Source: Cellvibrionaceae bacterium (GTDB lineage Bacteria; Pseudomonadota; Gammaproteobacteria; Pseudomonadales; Cellvibrionaceae). Taken from it: DNA of 19,701 bases. The position numbers and the translations under genes were made by a program. Of this stretch, positions 1 to 6,044 are shown in pieces. Location of the stretch: assembly GCA_025800435.1 (NCBI GenBank), contig JAOXRV010000379.1, positions 1 through 19,701 on the forward strand, read 5' to 3'. Each line of letters begins with the position of its first letter. Within the stretch, counting starts at the first letter, position 1. Under the pieces are notes generated by a model. That model saw nothing but the letters and a program-made list of their open reading frames with translations. It did no database searches and was not told the DNA's origin.

Positions 1-225
1 AACACCGATCACTTCAACACCGCGCTTTTCAAACTCGTCCATACGGTGGTCAAAAGCCAGCAGCTCAGAAGGACATACAAAGGTGAAATCCAGTGGGTAG
101 AAGAAAACCACTGCTTTTTTACCTTTGGTGGCCTCGGTGAAGGTGTAGCTATCAACAATTTCGCCATTACCCAAAACCGCCGGTGCGGTAAAGTCTGGAG
201 CCTGCTTACCAACTAAAACGCCCAT
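1..225 (-). CDS. 2-Cys peroxiredoxin (AhpC/Prx1 type), 3' end beyond the window
   Basis: The first 75 codons are present and the frame stays open to base 1, so the C-terminal half, including the resolving cysteine, lies outside. The protein reduces hydrogen peroxide, organic peroxides and peroxynitrite in the cytoplasm. Seen: an N-terminal MGVLVGKQAPDF start typical of the family, the FYPLDFTF strand, and the active-site segment FVCPSE with the peroxidatic cysteine at residue 51. The ATG at 223-225 follows a GGGAG ribosome-binding site. The gene diverges from bfd. An OxyR-like site, a candidate promoter and a leader hairpin lie upstream (separate entries). Family assignment is secure. Subclass (AhpC versus eukaryote-like Prx1) and the reducing partner cannot be settled from half a protein. 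Confidence 0.93.
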   Translation of the reverse strand, partial: MGVLVGKQAPDFTAPAVLGNGEIVDSYTFTEATKGKKAVVFFYPLDFTFVCPSELLAFDHRMDEFEKRGVEVIGV

Positions 226-255
226 AGTCGTTCTCCCTTAAATTAAGATCATCAA

Positions 256-294
256 TATAAAAAAGCCCAGGCGCTGCCTGAACTTTGAAATTAG
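256..294 (-). terminator. terminator-like hairpin in the peroxiredoxin leader
   Basis: Read on the minus strand, an 11-bp stem with two G-U pairs (AAAGTTCAGGC with GCCTGGGCTTT, loop AGC, arms at about 262-286) runs into six to seven T. It looks like an intrinsic terminator but sits between the candidate promoter and the start codon, with no minus-strand gene ending just upstream. It could be an attenuator, or a 5'-end hairpin that protects the mRNA. The structure is seen; the role is inferred. Confidence 0.5.
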
Positions 295-296
295 CC

Positions 297-325
297 ATCT
301 ACCAAGCCGGGCGAAAAACAATCAA
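297..325 (-). promoter_or_regulatory. candidate promoter of the peroxiredoxin gene
   Basis: On the minus strand a -35-like TTGATT (320-325) is separated by 17 bases from GTAGAT (297-302). The -35 is good and the -10 weak, as expected for an activator-dependent promoter. Transcription would begin near 290, right at the leader hairpin. Inferred from sequence only. Confidence 0.4.
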
Positions 326-339
326 ACCCGCCGATCTCG

Positions 340-354
340 ATAGATAATGGCTAT
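340..354 (-). promoter_or_regulatory. OxyR-like half operator
   Basis: The sequence ATAG-N7-CTAT matches one half of the OxyR consensus (ATAGntnnnanCTAT). It is about 15 bp upstream of the candidate -35 of the peroxiredoxin gene. The second ATAG-N7-CTAT at the expected spacing is not recognisable. Peroxide-responsive peroxiredoxin genes are classic OxyR targets, so the position makes sense. One half-site can occur by chance. Confidence 0.45.
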
Positions 355-479
355 CATACACCCCCATTCTGCCCTGTCCCATTGATTTTTTTAATGGTAA
401 TCATAGCCACCGCCTAGCTGGCAGCTCAGCCCCTTTCAGGCCATTCGTCAATGCGATTCAATTTTATTTGCAGACTCAA

Positions 480-508
480 TTGACACTCATTATCATTCAC
501 ATTACTAT
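480..508 (+). promoter_or_regulatory. sigma-70 promoter of bfd
   Basis: A perfect -35 TTGACA (480-485) is followed after exactly 17 bases by TACTAT (503-508), a 5-of-6 match to the -10 consensus. The bfd start codon is 62 bases further on. The spacer is almost wholly covered by the Fur box. Confidence 0.8.
482..500. promoter_or_regulatory. Fur box over the bfd promoter
   Basis: On the minus strand the 19-mer GTGAATGATAATGAGTGTC matches the Fur consensus GATAATGATAATCATTATC at 13 of 19 positions, with the central AATGATAAT intact. It lies between the -35 and -10 of bfd, so iron-loaded Fur should block the promoter. This agrees with the known induction of bfd under iron starvation in enterobacteria and pseudomonads. 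Confidence 0.75.
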
Positions 509-570
509 GCAAGCCGTACTGGGAAAACTCCCAAACTTTGTTACTAAAAATCAATAAAGAGCCTGTCACC

Positions 571-780
571 ATGTACGTCTGCCTCTGCAAAGGCATTACC
601 GATAGCCAAATCCGCGACGCCGTTTGCTCCGGCGCCAGCTCACTGCGCCAGGTTCGCAGCCAGCTCGGGGTAATGTCCCAGTGTGGCAAATGCGGCGTAC
701 TCACCAAAGAGATCATGGAAGAAACCATGGAACAGCGCAATTTTGACCACGGCGAGCCTCTATTCTACGCAGCCAGCTAA
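571..780 (+). CDS. bfd: bacterioferritin-associated ferredoxin
   Basis: A 69-residue [2Fe-2S] protein that docks on bacterioferritin and passes electrons to its heme, so that stored ferric iron is reduced and released. Seen: cysteines at 4, 6, 38 and 41 in the CxC...CxxC pattern diagnostic of Bfd, a MYVCLCKGIT start and length close to the family norm of about 64-73. The frame is open further upstream to an ATG at 538, but the ATG at 571 fits the family start and is preceded by AAAGAG, so it was chosen. It lies upstream of bfr on the same strand, its partner gene, and behind a Fur-covered promoter, so it should be made when iron is short. No oddities. Confidence 0.95.
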   Translation: MYVCLCKGITDSQIRDAVCSGASSLRQVRSQLGVMSQCGKCGVLTKEIMEETMEQRNFDHGEPLFYAAS

Positions 781-945
781 ATACTGCGGGACCGCCTCTA
801 AAAGAGCTTGCGAATCACTCTGATTACCATTTGTTTTTATCAATAAAATCAATCACTTAGCAACAACAATCCCTTGACTTCCCCGCGCCCGGCGACCACA
901 CTTGCACGCGATTGCCGTTATTAGAGAAGACAGGAGGACCGTGCC

Positions 946-1413
946 ATGCGAGGCGACCCCAAGGTTATTGAACACCTCAACCGGGTACTGGCCGACCAGC
1001 TAGTAGCCATTAACCAGTACTTTCTCCACTCGCGGATGTTTAAAGACTGGGGCATTAAATCCCTGGCCGAAAGCGAGTACAAAGAATCCATCGCCGAGAT
1101 GAAGCACGCCGACGATGTGATTGAGCGCATTCTATTCCTTGAGGGGATCCCCAATCTGCAAGATTTGGGCAAGCTGATGATCGGCGAAAACACCGAAGAG
1201 ATGCTGCGTTGCGACCTCAAGCTCGACAATGCCGGTATCGATGGTTTGCGCGAGGCCATTGCCTATTGTGAGTCCGCTCAGGATTATGTCAGCCGCGACC
1301 TGTTGGAAAAGTTCCTCGAACACGAAGAAGAACACGCCGACTGGCTGGGGACCCAGCTCGACCTGATTAACAAGATGGGTATGCAAAACTACATCCAGTC
1401 AAAAGCAAGCTAG
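946..1413 (+). CDS. bfr: bacterioferritin, heme-type subunit with altered ferroxidase ligands
   Basis: A 155-residue subunit of the 24-mer iron-storage shell, cytoplasmic. Seen: the ferritin-like four-helix pattern, the heme ligand Met52 (EMKHAD), Tyr25, and Glu51, His54, Glu127 and His130 of the diiron centre. Two of the six usual ligands differ: Glu18 is Gln (ADQLVAINQY) and Glu94 is Asp. His46 and Asp50, the inner-surface iron residues of E. coli Bfr, are Lys and Ala. This recalls two-subunit bacterioferritins in which one subunit carries heme and the other the ferroxidase site. The ATG follows a strong AGGAGG seven bases upstream of the start region. The 165 bases after bfd show no convincing promoter, so co-transcription with bfd is possible. 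A terminator follows directly. Confidence 0.93.
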   Translation: MRGDPKVIEHLNRVLADQLVAINQYFLHSRMFKDWGIKSLAESEYKESIAEMKHADDVIERILFLEGIPNLQDLGKLMIGENTEEMLRCDLKLDNAGIDGLREAIAYCESAQDYVSRDLLEKFLEHEEEHADWLGTQLDLINKMGMQNYIQSKAS

Positions 1414-1418
1414 GCCAG

Positions 1419-1443
1419 CTGCTGGCCCCGGCCAGCAGTTTTT
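1419..1443 (+). terminator. intrinsic terminator after bfr
   Basis: The arms CTGCTGGC (1419-1426) and GCCAGCAG (1431-1438) pair perfectly around a 4-base loop and are followed by five T. It lies six bases after the bfr stop codon. Confidence 0.9.
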
Positions 1444-1489
1444 CCGACCAATAACACCCTCCCGTTCAGCTCCCAGCCACAGCAATAAC

Positions 1490-1530
1490 TATAATAAGGA
1501 CAGATCAGATCTGCCTTGTGCAGATTTGCC
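1490..1530 (+). promoter_or_regulatory. promoter with direct-repeat operator candidate
   Basis: A perfect -10 TATAAT sits at 1490-1495; no good -35 is visible (a poor TTCAGC lies at 19 bp). Just after the expected start of transcription are two near-identical 10-mers, CAGATCTGCC (1506-1515) and CAGATTTGCC (1521-1530), 15 bp apart. They could bind a regulator of the following phosphodiesterase gene. The regulator is unknown. Confidence 0.45.
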
Positions 1531-1556
1531 AACCACTGTGAATTAGGAGGCCAGGA

Positions 1557-3416
1557 GTGCCTGAACAGGTATTAAGTCTAAGTACCGCCGTCGCAACCGG
1601 GGTGTTGGTACTGCTGTTTTTCTTCACCCGCCTGCACCATACCGCTGCCGGCCGCCTATTGACGGCAGCCAGCTTGGGCCTGTTTGCCTATTTTATACTG
1701 ACCGGCTGGTCCCCCTATGGGCCACCGCGCGACCTGGCCCCGGCAGTGTGGGCGCCCCTATTAAATTTGGCCCTGGGCCTTTTGTGCGCCGGCCTGTGGC
1801 AATACCGGCGCGATAACTACGGTGCAGCCCTGGCCGGCAGTGCAGGGGTAGTGGCCGCCACCAGCCTCTGGCTTGCACCCCACTGGCAACTGCCGATCCA
1901 GACTACTTGGTTGCTACTGGCCGCCATGTCCCTGCTCGACCAACCCCAGGCACGCAAGCTCTGGCACTGGCTCTGCGCCGGAGCCCTGGCGGGCACCAGC
2001 CTGGGCCTGGCAATCAGCCACAATTACGCCGCCATTGGCTTTTACCTGAGCGCCCTGACCTTAGGCGGTGTGGTGGTGGCCGATATCTACCAAAAGCTGT
2101 ATGTACAGGCCAATAGCGATCCCCTGTCACAACTGCCCAACCGGCGCTGCCTAAACCAAGAAGCGCAACGCCTGAGCGAGAGTAAACAGGGCTATTGGCT
2201 AGCCCTGTTTACGGTCGATGGCATCAAACAGATTAACGATACCTACGGCTTTTCCGCCGGCGACCAGGCGATCTGGATAGCCAGCCGCCGCATGCTCGAA
2301 CAGGTGGGCCCCAAAGATTTTCTGGGCCGTAACTTTGCTAAAGAGTTTGCTATTATCTCGACCCGCGGCGAGCATGAGCTGATCGATCTAATCAACAATA
2401 TCAATAGCGCCATTAAAGATATTCAGTCTGTCGATAAGCACAATGTCAGCATGGCCATCCACTGCGGTATCTCCTACAACGATGATGGTGAATGGGAATT
2501 TCCAGAGTGTTTAAAAAAATCCTCCGCCGCTCTGCAGTTTAGCGAGGCCAAAAAAGAGACCTTCGCTTTTATCGACGATGAAATTCTGGCCAGCGTCAAC
2601 CGCCGCAGTAATTTGGAAAAAGCCCTGCGCACCGCCATTGCCGAAAAATCCCTACAGGTACACTTTCAACCCAAGTACAACTGTCAACAGCCCGAGGTAA
2701 TCGTCGGCGCCGAGGCCCTGGCCCGCTGGCAATACCAGGGCAAACCAGTATCGCCGTTTGAATTTATTAAATTGGCCGAGGAGTGCAATTTAATTACCGA
2801 CCTAGATCGGGTGATAATGGAAAAGGCCTGGGTGTTGGGTAAACAACTGCAGGAAAAGGGCCTGGCCACCAAGATTGCTGCCAACTTCTCCCCCACCAGC
2901 CTCAGCCACGGTGTTTCCCTGTTCGAGATGGTCAAGGAAATTATTGAGGAGAACGGGCTCGACCCAGAATTAATGGAAATTGAAATCACCGAAAGCTATT
3001 TGGCCCACGGCGAGGATATCAAACAACAGCTGCAATCCCTTCGCGACCTGGGCTTAACGATAGCCATGGATGATTTTGGCACCGGTTTTTCCAACCTGGG
3101 GCAACTGGAAGACCTGCCCCTGGATACCCTAAAGATCGATAAAATCTTTATCGACAAGGTGATGGAAAACCCCACGGTTACCGAGTTTATTGTCGACCTG
3201 GCCCAGAAACTGCAGCTGCAACTGGTGGCCGAGGGGGTAGAAGACCTGGAGCAGCTGCAGTGGCTGAGCGAGCACGCCTGCCAAACCATTCAGGGCTATC
3301 TGCTAAGCCGGCCCCTACCCAAAGAAGAGTTTGTCGCCCTGCTGGAGAGCAAGCGACAGCGGCATGAAGAGGAGGCCACACCCATGCCCATCGCTCAATC
3401 TGCTTCGACGGTCTAG
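1557..3416 (+). CDS. membrane-bound c-di-GMP phosphodiesterase (degenerate GGDEF, active-type EAL)
   Basis: A 619-residue inner-membrane protein. Residues 8-180 form about six hydrophobic segments of no family I can name. They are followed by a GGDEF-like domain (about 183-345) starting SDPLSQLPNRR, whose signature is FAKEF at 260-264, so it should not make c-di-GMP but may bind GTP or act in dimerisation. The EAL domain (about 350-595) keeps every expected catalytic element: Glu386 (EAL), Asn443, the EIEITES strand, the DDFGTGFSNL loop with Asp505/506, Lys526, Glu559 and Gln579. It should hydrolyse c-di-GMP to pGpG. The GTG start is chosen because AGGAGG lies six bases upstream. It is a single transcription unit after the bfr terminator. 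The membrane input signal cannot be read. Confidence 0.9.
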   Translation: MPEQVLSLSTAVATGVLVLLFFFTRLHHTAAGRLLTAASLGLFAYFILTGWSPYGPPRDLAPAVWAPLLNLALGLLCAGLWQYRRDNYGAALAGSAGVVAATSLWLAPHWQLPIQTTWLLLAAMSLLDQPQARKLWHWLCAGALAGTSLGLAISHNYAAIGFYLSALTLGGVVVADIYQKLYVQANSDPLSQLPNRRCLNQEAQRLSESKQGYWLALFTVDGIKQINDTYGFSAGDQAIWIASRRMLEQVGPKDFLGRNFAKEFAIISTRGEHELIDLINNINSAIKDIQSVDKHNVSMAIHCGISYNDDGEWEFPECLKKSSAALQFSEAKKETFAFIDDEILASVNRRSNLEKALRTAIAEKSLQVHFQPKYNCQQPEVIVGAEALARWQYQGKPVSPFEFIKLAEECNLITDLDRVIMEKAWVLGKQLQEKGLATKIAANFSPTSLSHGVSLFEMVKEIIEENGLDPELMEIEITESYLAHGEDIKQQLQSLRDLGLTIAMDDFGTGFSNLGQLEDLPLDTLKIDKIFIDKVMENPTVTEFIVDLAQKLQLQLVAEGVEDLEQLQWLSEHACQTIQGYLLSRPLPKEEFVALLESKRQRHEEEATPMPIAQSASTV

Positions 3417-3440
3417 ACGGAACTTCCAAAGCCACGTAGA

Positions 3441-3470
3441 ATCCTATATTAGCGCCCTCTTATATAGGAT
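3441..3470 (+). promoter_or_regulatory. inverted repeat covering the ribosome-binding site
   Basis: A 9-bp perfect inverted repeat, ATCCTATAT (3441-3449) and ATATAGGAT (3462-3470), encloses 12 bases. The right arm contains the AGGAT ribosome-binding site of the heme protein that starts at 3478. In RNA this AT-rich hairpin would mask the site, which could give structure-dependent or temperature-dependent translation. Structure seen, role inferred. Confidence 0.5.
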
Positions 3471-3477
3471 AATTACC

Positions 3478-4065
3478 ATGCGTTTACCCATATTAGCCTG
3501 TCTGACCCTCGCCCTCACCGGCAATGCCCTCGCCAACGGCGAAAACAAAGCCCAGCCCGAACTGCCCCCGGAAGTTGCCGCCAATAAAGCCCTGGTGAAA
3601 GAGCTGGCTGGCCAACTTAAAGCACGGCTGATGGGCGCGGTCAAAAGCGGTGGTCCAGTAGCCGGTATTGAGCAGTGCCAAGTGGCCGCCCCCGAGATCC
3701 GCCAGAATATGCAAGCCAAACACGGCCAGCTGATCAGCATCGGCCGCCGCTCGCTCAAGCCCCGCAACCCCGGCAACCAGCCAGATGAGTGGCAGCGCGA
3801 GCAGCTTGAAAAATTTGACGCCGCCAAGGCCAGGGGTGAAAAACCCGGCTACGCCACTCGCACCCTTGAGGTGGACGGCAAACAGGCAATGGAGTTTATG
3901 AGCCCCATTCCCACCGCCGGCCTGTGCCTAAATTGCCACGGCGAGAATCTTAAGCCCCCAATTGCCGCCAAACTTAAAGAGCTCTATCCCATGGATAAGG
4001 CCACCGGCTATAAATTAGGGGATATTCGCGGTGCCTTTACGGTGGTAACTGAGATCACCAAGTAG
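3478..4065 (+). CDS. secreted DUF3365 (Tll0287-like) c-type heme protein
   Basis: A 195-residue precursor with a Sec signal peptide (MRLPILACLTLALTGNALA, likely cut after Ala19), so the mature protein is periplasmic. A single c-type heme motif CLNCH lies at 150-154. The region around it (MEFMSPIPTAGLCLNCHGE and the later LGDIRGAFTVV) is characteristic of the DUF3365/Tll0287 domain, a PAS-like fold that senses or carries electrons. The function in proteobacteria is not established. A further cysteine is at 67. The frame is open upstream to an ATG at 3331 inside the phosphodiesterase gene, but the signal peptide and AGGAT site fix the start at 3478. A terminator follows. It may be transcribed with the upstream gene, 61 bases away. 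Confidence 0.88.
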   Translation: MRLPILACLTLALTGNALANGENKAQPELPPEVAANKALVKELAGQLKARLMGAVKSGGPVAGIEQCQVAAPEIRQNMQAKHGQLISIGRRSLKPRNPGNQPDEWQREQLEKFDAAKARGEKPGYATRTLEVDGKQAMEFMSPIPTAGLCLNCHGENLKPPIAAKLKELYPMDKATGYKLGDIRGAFTVVTEITK

Positions 4066-4084
4066 AGCACATCTGAATAAGCTT

Positions 4085-4125
4085 AAACAAAAAAGCCGGC
4101 ACTTAAAGCGCCGGCTTTTTTGTTT
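4085..4125. terminator. bidirectional intrinsic terminator
   Basis: The arms AAACAAAAAAGCCGGC (4085-4100) and GCCGGCTTTTTTGTTT (4110-4125) form a perfect 16-bp inverted repeat around nine bases. The T-run follows the GC core on both strands. It ends the heme-protein transcript on the plus strand and can stop the grxD transcript on the minus strand. Confidence 0.92.
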
Positions 4126-4141
4126 ACCTACCTAATAGGTA

Positions 4142-4237
4142 TTAGGCTTCGCCCGCCTTGGGGTTGGGGCCGTATTCATTATCGGGGTGGCTGTCCATTA
4201 CGTAAAAAACAAGCACAAGCCAGCGTTGCACTGGCTT
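4142..4237 (-). pseudogene. possible remnant of a DUF805 C-terminus (or an 18-codon ORF)
   Basis: Between the terminator and grxD the minus strand reads, after a stop at 4238-4240, a short hydrophobic run (WLVLVFYVM) and then DSHPDNEYGPNPKAGEA before a TAA at 4142-4144. This pattern, a last membrane helix followed by xxNxYGPNP, is what DUF805 inner-membrane proteins end with, as I remember the family. The upstream part is missing: the frame is closed after 31 codons and overlaps the grxD hairpin. An internal ATG at 4196-4198 would give only 18 residues and has no clear ribosome-binding site. A decayed gene end is the best guess; chance is not excluded. Confidence 0.3.
4212..4237 (-). terminator. 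hairpin after grxD
   Basis: On the minus strand AAGCCAG (4231-4237) and CTGGCTT (4217-4223) form a 7-bp stem around seven bases, about 20 bases after the grxD stop. A T-run (TTGTTTTTT) follows after a few bases. It is a weak-to-moderate terminator, with the stronger one at 4085-4125 as backup. Confidence 0.55.
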
Positions 4238-4257
4238 TTAAAAACACCAAGGCCCGA

Positions 4258-4584
4258 CTATTCGCCAGTTTCTGCGGTGGCCTCTTCCAACAGTGGCTTT
4301 AACTCGCCGTTATCGTACATCTCGGTGACAATATCGCAGCCGCCAAGCAGCTCGCCTTTTACCCACAGCTGGGGGAAGGTTGGCCACTGGGCATACTTGG
4401 GCAGGTTTTCGCGAATCTCGGGGCTGGCCAAAACATCCACATAGGCAAAGCGCTGACCACAGGCCATAACCGCCTGGGAGGTACGCATTGAAAAGCCACA
4501 CTGGGGGGCGTTGGGGGAACCTTTCATATATAAAATCACAGCATTGTCATCGATTTGCTGCTTGATGGTATCCATAATATCCAT
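4258..4584 (-). CDS. grxD: monothiol glutaredoxin (CGFS type, Grx4/GrxD)
   Basis: A 108-residue cytoplasmic protein. CGFS glutaredoxins bind a [2Fe-2S] cluster as dimers with glutathione and take part in iron-sulfur cluster delivery and iron sensing. Seen: the MKGSP strand, the CGFS active site with Cys29, and the WPTFPQLWVKGELLGGCDI block that carries the cis-proline and glutathione contacts, all close to E. coli Grx4. The first ATG (4584) was kept; an in-frame ATG three codons later is possible. A minus-strand promoter at 4643-4671 gives a leader of about 50 bases. It diverges from the argD operon and shares the iron/redox theme of the genes to its left. Confidence 0.96.
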   Translation of the reverse strand: MDIMDTIKQQIDDNAVILYMKGSPNAPQCGFSMRTSQAVMACGQRFAYVDVLASPEIRENLPKYAQWPTFPQLWVKGELLGGCDIVTEMYDNGELKPLLEEATAETGE

Positions 4585-4601
4585 GGGTTAGGCCTATCTC
4601 T

Positions 4602-4685
4602 TGAGTCAATCACGGTTTATTCAAACGCTCCGGCCTGGGCAAAAATTAAGCACCAGCAATACCTGAGTCAATCACTGCGTTATTC
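4602..4685. repeat. pair of direct repeats between grxD and argD
   Basis: TGAGTCAATCAC occurs exactly at 4602-4613 and 4664-4675. Each copy is followed, 3 or 4 bases later, by TTATTC (4617-4622 and 4680-4685). The units are 62 bp apart, close to six helical turns. The right copy supplies the -35 of the grxD promoter. They could be operator sites or a small duplication. Confidence 0.6.
4643..4671 (-). promoter_or_regulatory. promoter of grxD
   Basis: On the minus strand TTGACT (4666-4671) is followed after 17 bases by TAATTT (4643-4648). Both are good matches to sigma-70 elements, and they lie about 60 bases before the grxD start codon. Confidence 0.6.
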
Positions 4686-4733
4686 TACCCAAAAGACCTA
4701 GTTATTACACCCACAGATTCACCCCTGGGGCTA

Positions 4734-4801
4734 TTTTTCTGGGGCACGCTTTGTTATATGATGTTAGATCGCAGCCAGCCCCGTGCTGGCTGTTTTCGTT
4801 T
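4734..4801 (+). promoter_or_regulatory. argD promoter candidate and leader hairpin
   Basis: A TATGAT -10 (4757-4762) has only a poor -35 (TTTTTC, 4734-4739). Starting about 10 bases later, CAGCCAG (4772-4778) pairs with CTGGCTG (4786-4792), followed by TTTTCGTTT. This terminator-like hairpin lies in the untranslated leader of argD with no plus-strand gene before it, so it may attenuate the arginine operon or protect its 5' end. No ArgR box was recognised. Confidence 0.4.
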
Positions 4802-4848
4802 ATGCGACAAACACACTCAACAAGAGACTATTAAGTGAAGTAAAAATT

Positions 4849-6018
4849 ATGAACACCCAATACCTAATGAACAACTACGGCACCCGGCAACACACTCTGG
4901 TCAAAGGCGAGGGCTGTTACCTCTTCGACCGCCAGGGCCGACGTTACCTGGATGCCCTAAGCGGTATTGCGGTGTGTGGCCTGGGCCATAACTACGCGCC
5001 CTTAACCCAGGCCATTAGCGAGCAAGCCGCTACCCTGCTGCATATTTCCAACCTGTTTAATATTGAACATCAGGCTCGCCTGGCCGAGCAACTGTGCCAA
5101 ATTAGCGGCATGGAGAAAGCCTATTTTGGCAACTCCGGCGCCGAGGCCAATGAGGCCGCGATTAAAATTGCGCGCAAGGTCGGCCACCAGCGCGGTATCG
5201 ATAAGGCCCAGATTATTGTGGCCCAAAACAGCTTTCACGGCCGCACCCTGGCCACCCTATCGGCCACCGGCAACCCCAAAGTACAAGCTGGTTTTGAGCC
5301 CCTGGTGGAAGGCTTTGTACACGTGCCCTTTGACGATATCGAAGCCATCAAAGCGGCCGCCGGGCCCAATGTGGTGGCGGTACTGCTCGAACCCATTCAA
5401 GGCGAGGGCGGCGTTAACGTGCCAGCCGCTGACTACCTGGAACAGGTCGGCCAACTGTGCCAGCAGCACAACTGGCTGCTGATGCTCGATGAAATTCAAA
5501 CCGGCAATGGCCGCAGCGGTGAGTACTTTGCCTTTCAACACGGCAATGCTAAACCCGATGTAATCACCACCGCCAAGGGCCTGGGCAATGGTCTACCCAT
5601 CGGCGCCTGCCTCGCCAAAGGCGAGGCCGCCGAAGCCTTACAGGCGGGCAACCACGGCTCCACCTACGGTGGTAACCCGCTGGTGTGCGCCGGTGCCAAT
5701 GTGGTGGTTGAAGCAATCAGCCAGGGCGATATTCTGGCCAATTGCCGCGCCCGGGGCGAGCAGCTGCGCAGCGGTATTGCCAAGGCCACCGAGGGCTCAG
5801 CGCTAGTGCGGCAGATTCGCGGCCAGGGCTTAATAACCGGCATCGAGCTTACCCAAGACTGTGGCGAGCTAGTGGAAGCAGCCTGGCAAGCGGGGCTTAT
5901 TCTAAACGTGACCGCTGGCAATACCGTGCGCCTGCTGCCGCCCTTGATTATCGACAGCGAGCAGACCGAGCAACTGATTGCCACCGTGGCCAAATTGATT
6001 TTAGGCCTTAGTCAATAA
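4849..6018 (+). CDS. argD: acetylornithine aminotransferase (class III, PLP-dependent)
   Basis: A 389-residue cytoplasmic enzyme. It interconverts N-acetylornithine and N-acetylglutamate semialdehyde in arginine synthesis, and many ArgD proteins also act on succinyl-diaminopimelate in lysine synthesis. Seen: the SGAEANE phosphate-binding segment (96-102), FHGRT (129-133), Asp214 in LDEIQTGNGR, and the PLP lysine Lys243 in TTAKGLGNG. Length equals that of pseudomonad ArgD. The frame runs upstream to a non-ATG start at 4783, but that would fall in the leader hairpin; the ATG at 4849 aligns with family starts. The ribosome-binding site (GTGAAG) is modest. argF follows 26 bases after the stop, so both arginine genes are one unit. 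Confidence 0.94.
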   Translation: MNTQYLMNNYGTRQHTLVKGEGCYLFDRQGRRYLDALSGIAVCGLGHNYAPLTQAISEQAATLLHISNLFNIEHQARLAEQLCQISGMEKAYFGNSGAEANEAAIKIARKVGHQRGIDKAQIIVAQNSFHGRTLATLSATGNPKVQAGFEPLVEGFVHVPFDDIEAIKAAAGPNVVAVLLEPIQGEGGVNVPAADYLEQVGQLCQQHNWLLMLDEIQTGNGRSGEYFAFQHGNAKPDVITTAKGLGNGLPIGACLAKGEAAEALQAGNHGSTYGGNPLVCAGANVVVEAISQGDILANCRARGEQLRSGIAKATEGSALVRQIRGQGLITGIELTQDCGELVEAAWQAGLILNVTAGNTVRLLPPLIIDSEQTEQLIATVAKLILGLSQ

Positions 6019-6044
6019 TAATGAAGTAATAGCAGGACAGTATT

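Larger units (their letters stand above)
226..570. other. divergent control region between prx and bfd
   Basis: A 345-base stretch without a gene. Its left half carries the minus-strand signals for the peroxiredoxin (leader hairpin, promoter, OxyR-like site). Its right half carries the plus-strand Fur-controlled bfd promoter. Nothing recognisable lies in between (about 360-475). Confidence 0.7.

Noticed and set aside
841..945. Separate bfr promoter (TTGACT at 874-879)
   Set aside because: No -10 element is found at a suitable distance.
3331..3477. Upstream extension of the heme-protein frame
   Set aside because: It would overlap the phosphodiesterase gene and bury the signal peptide; the ATG at 3478 has a proper ribosome-binding site.
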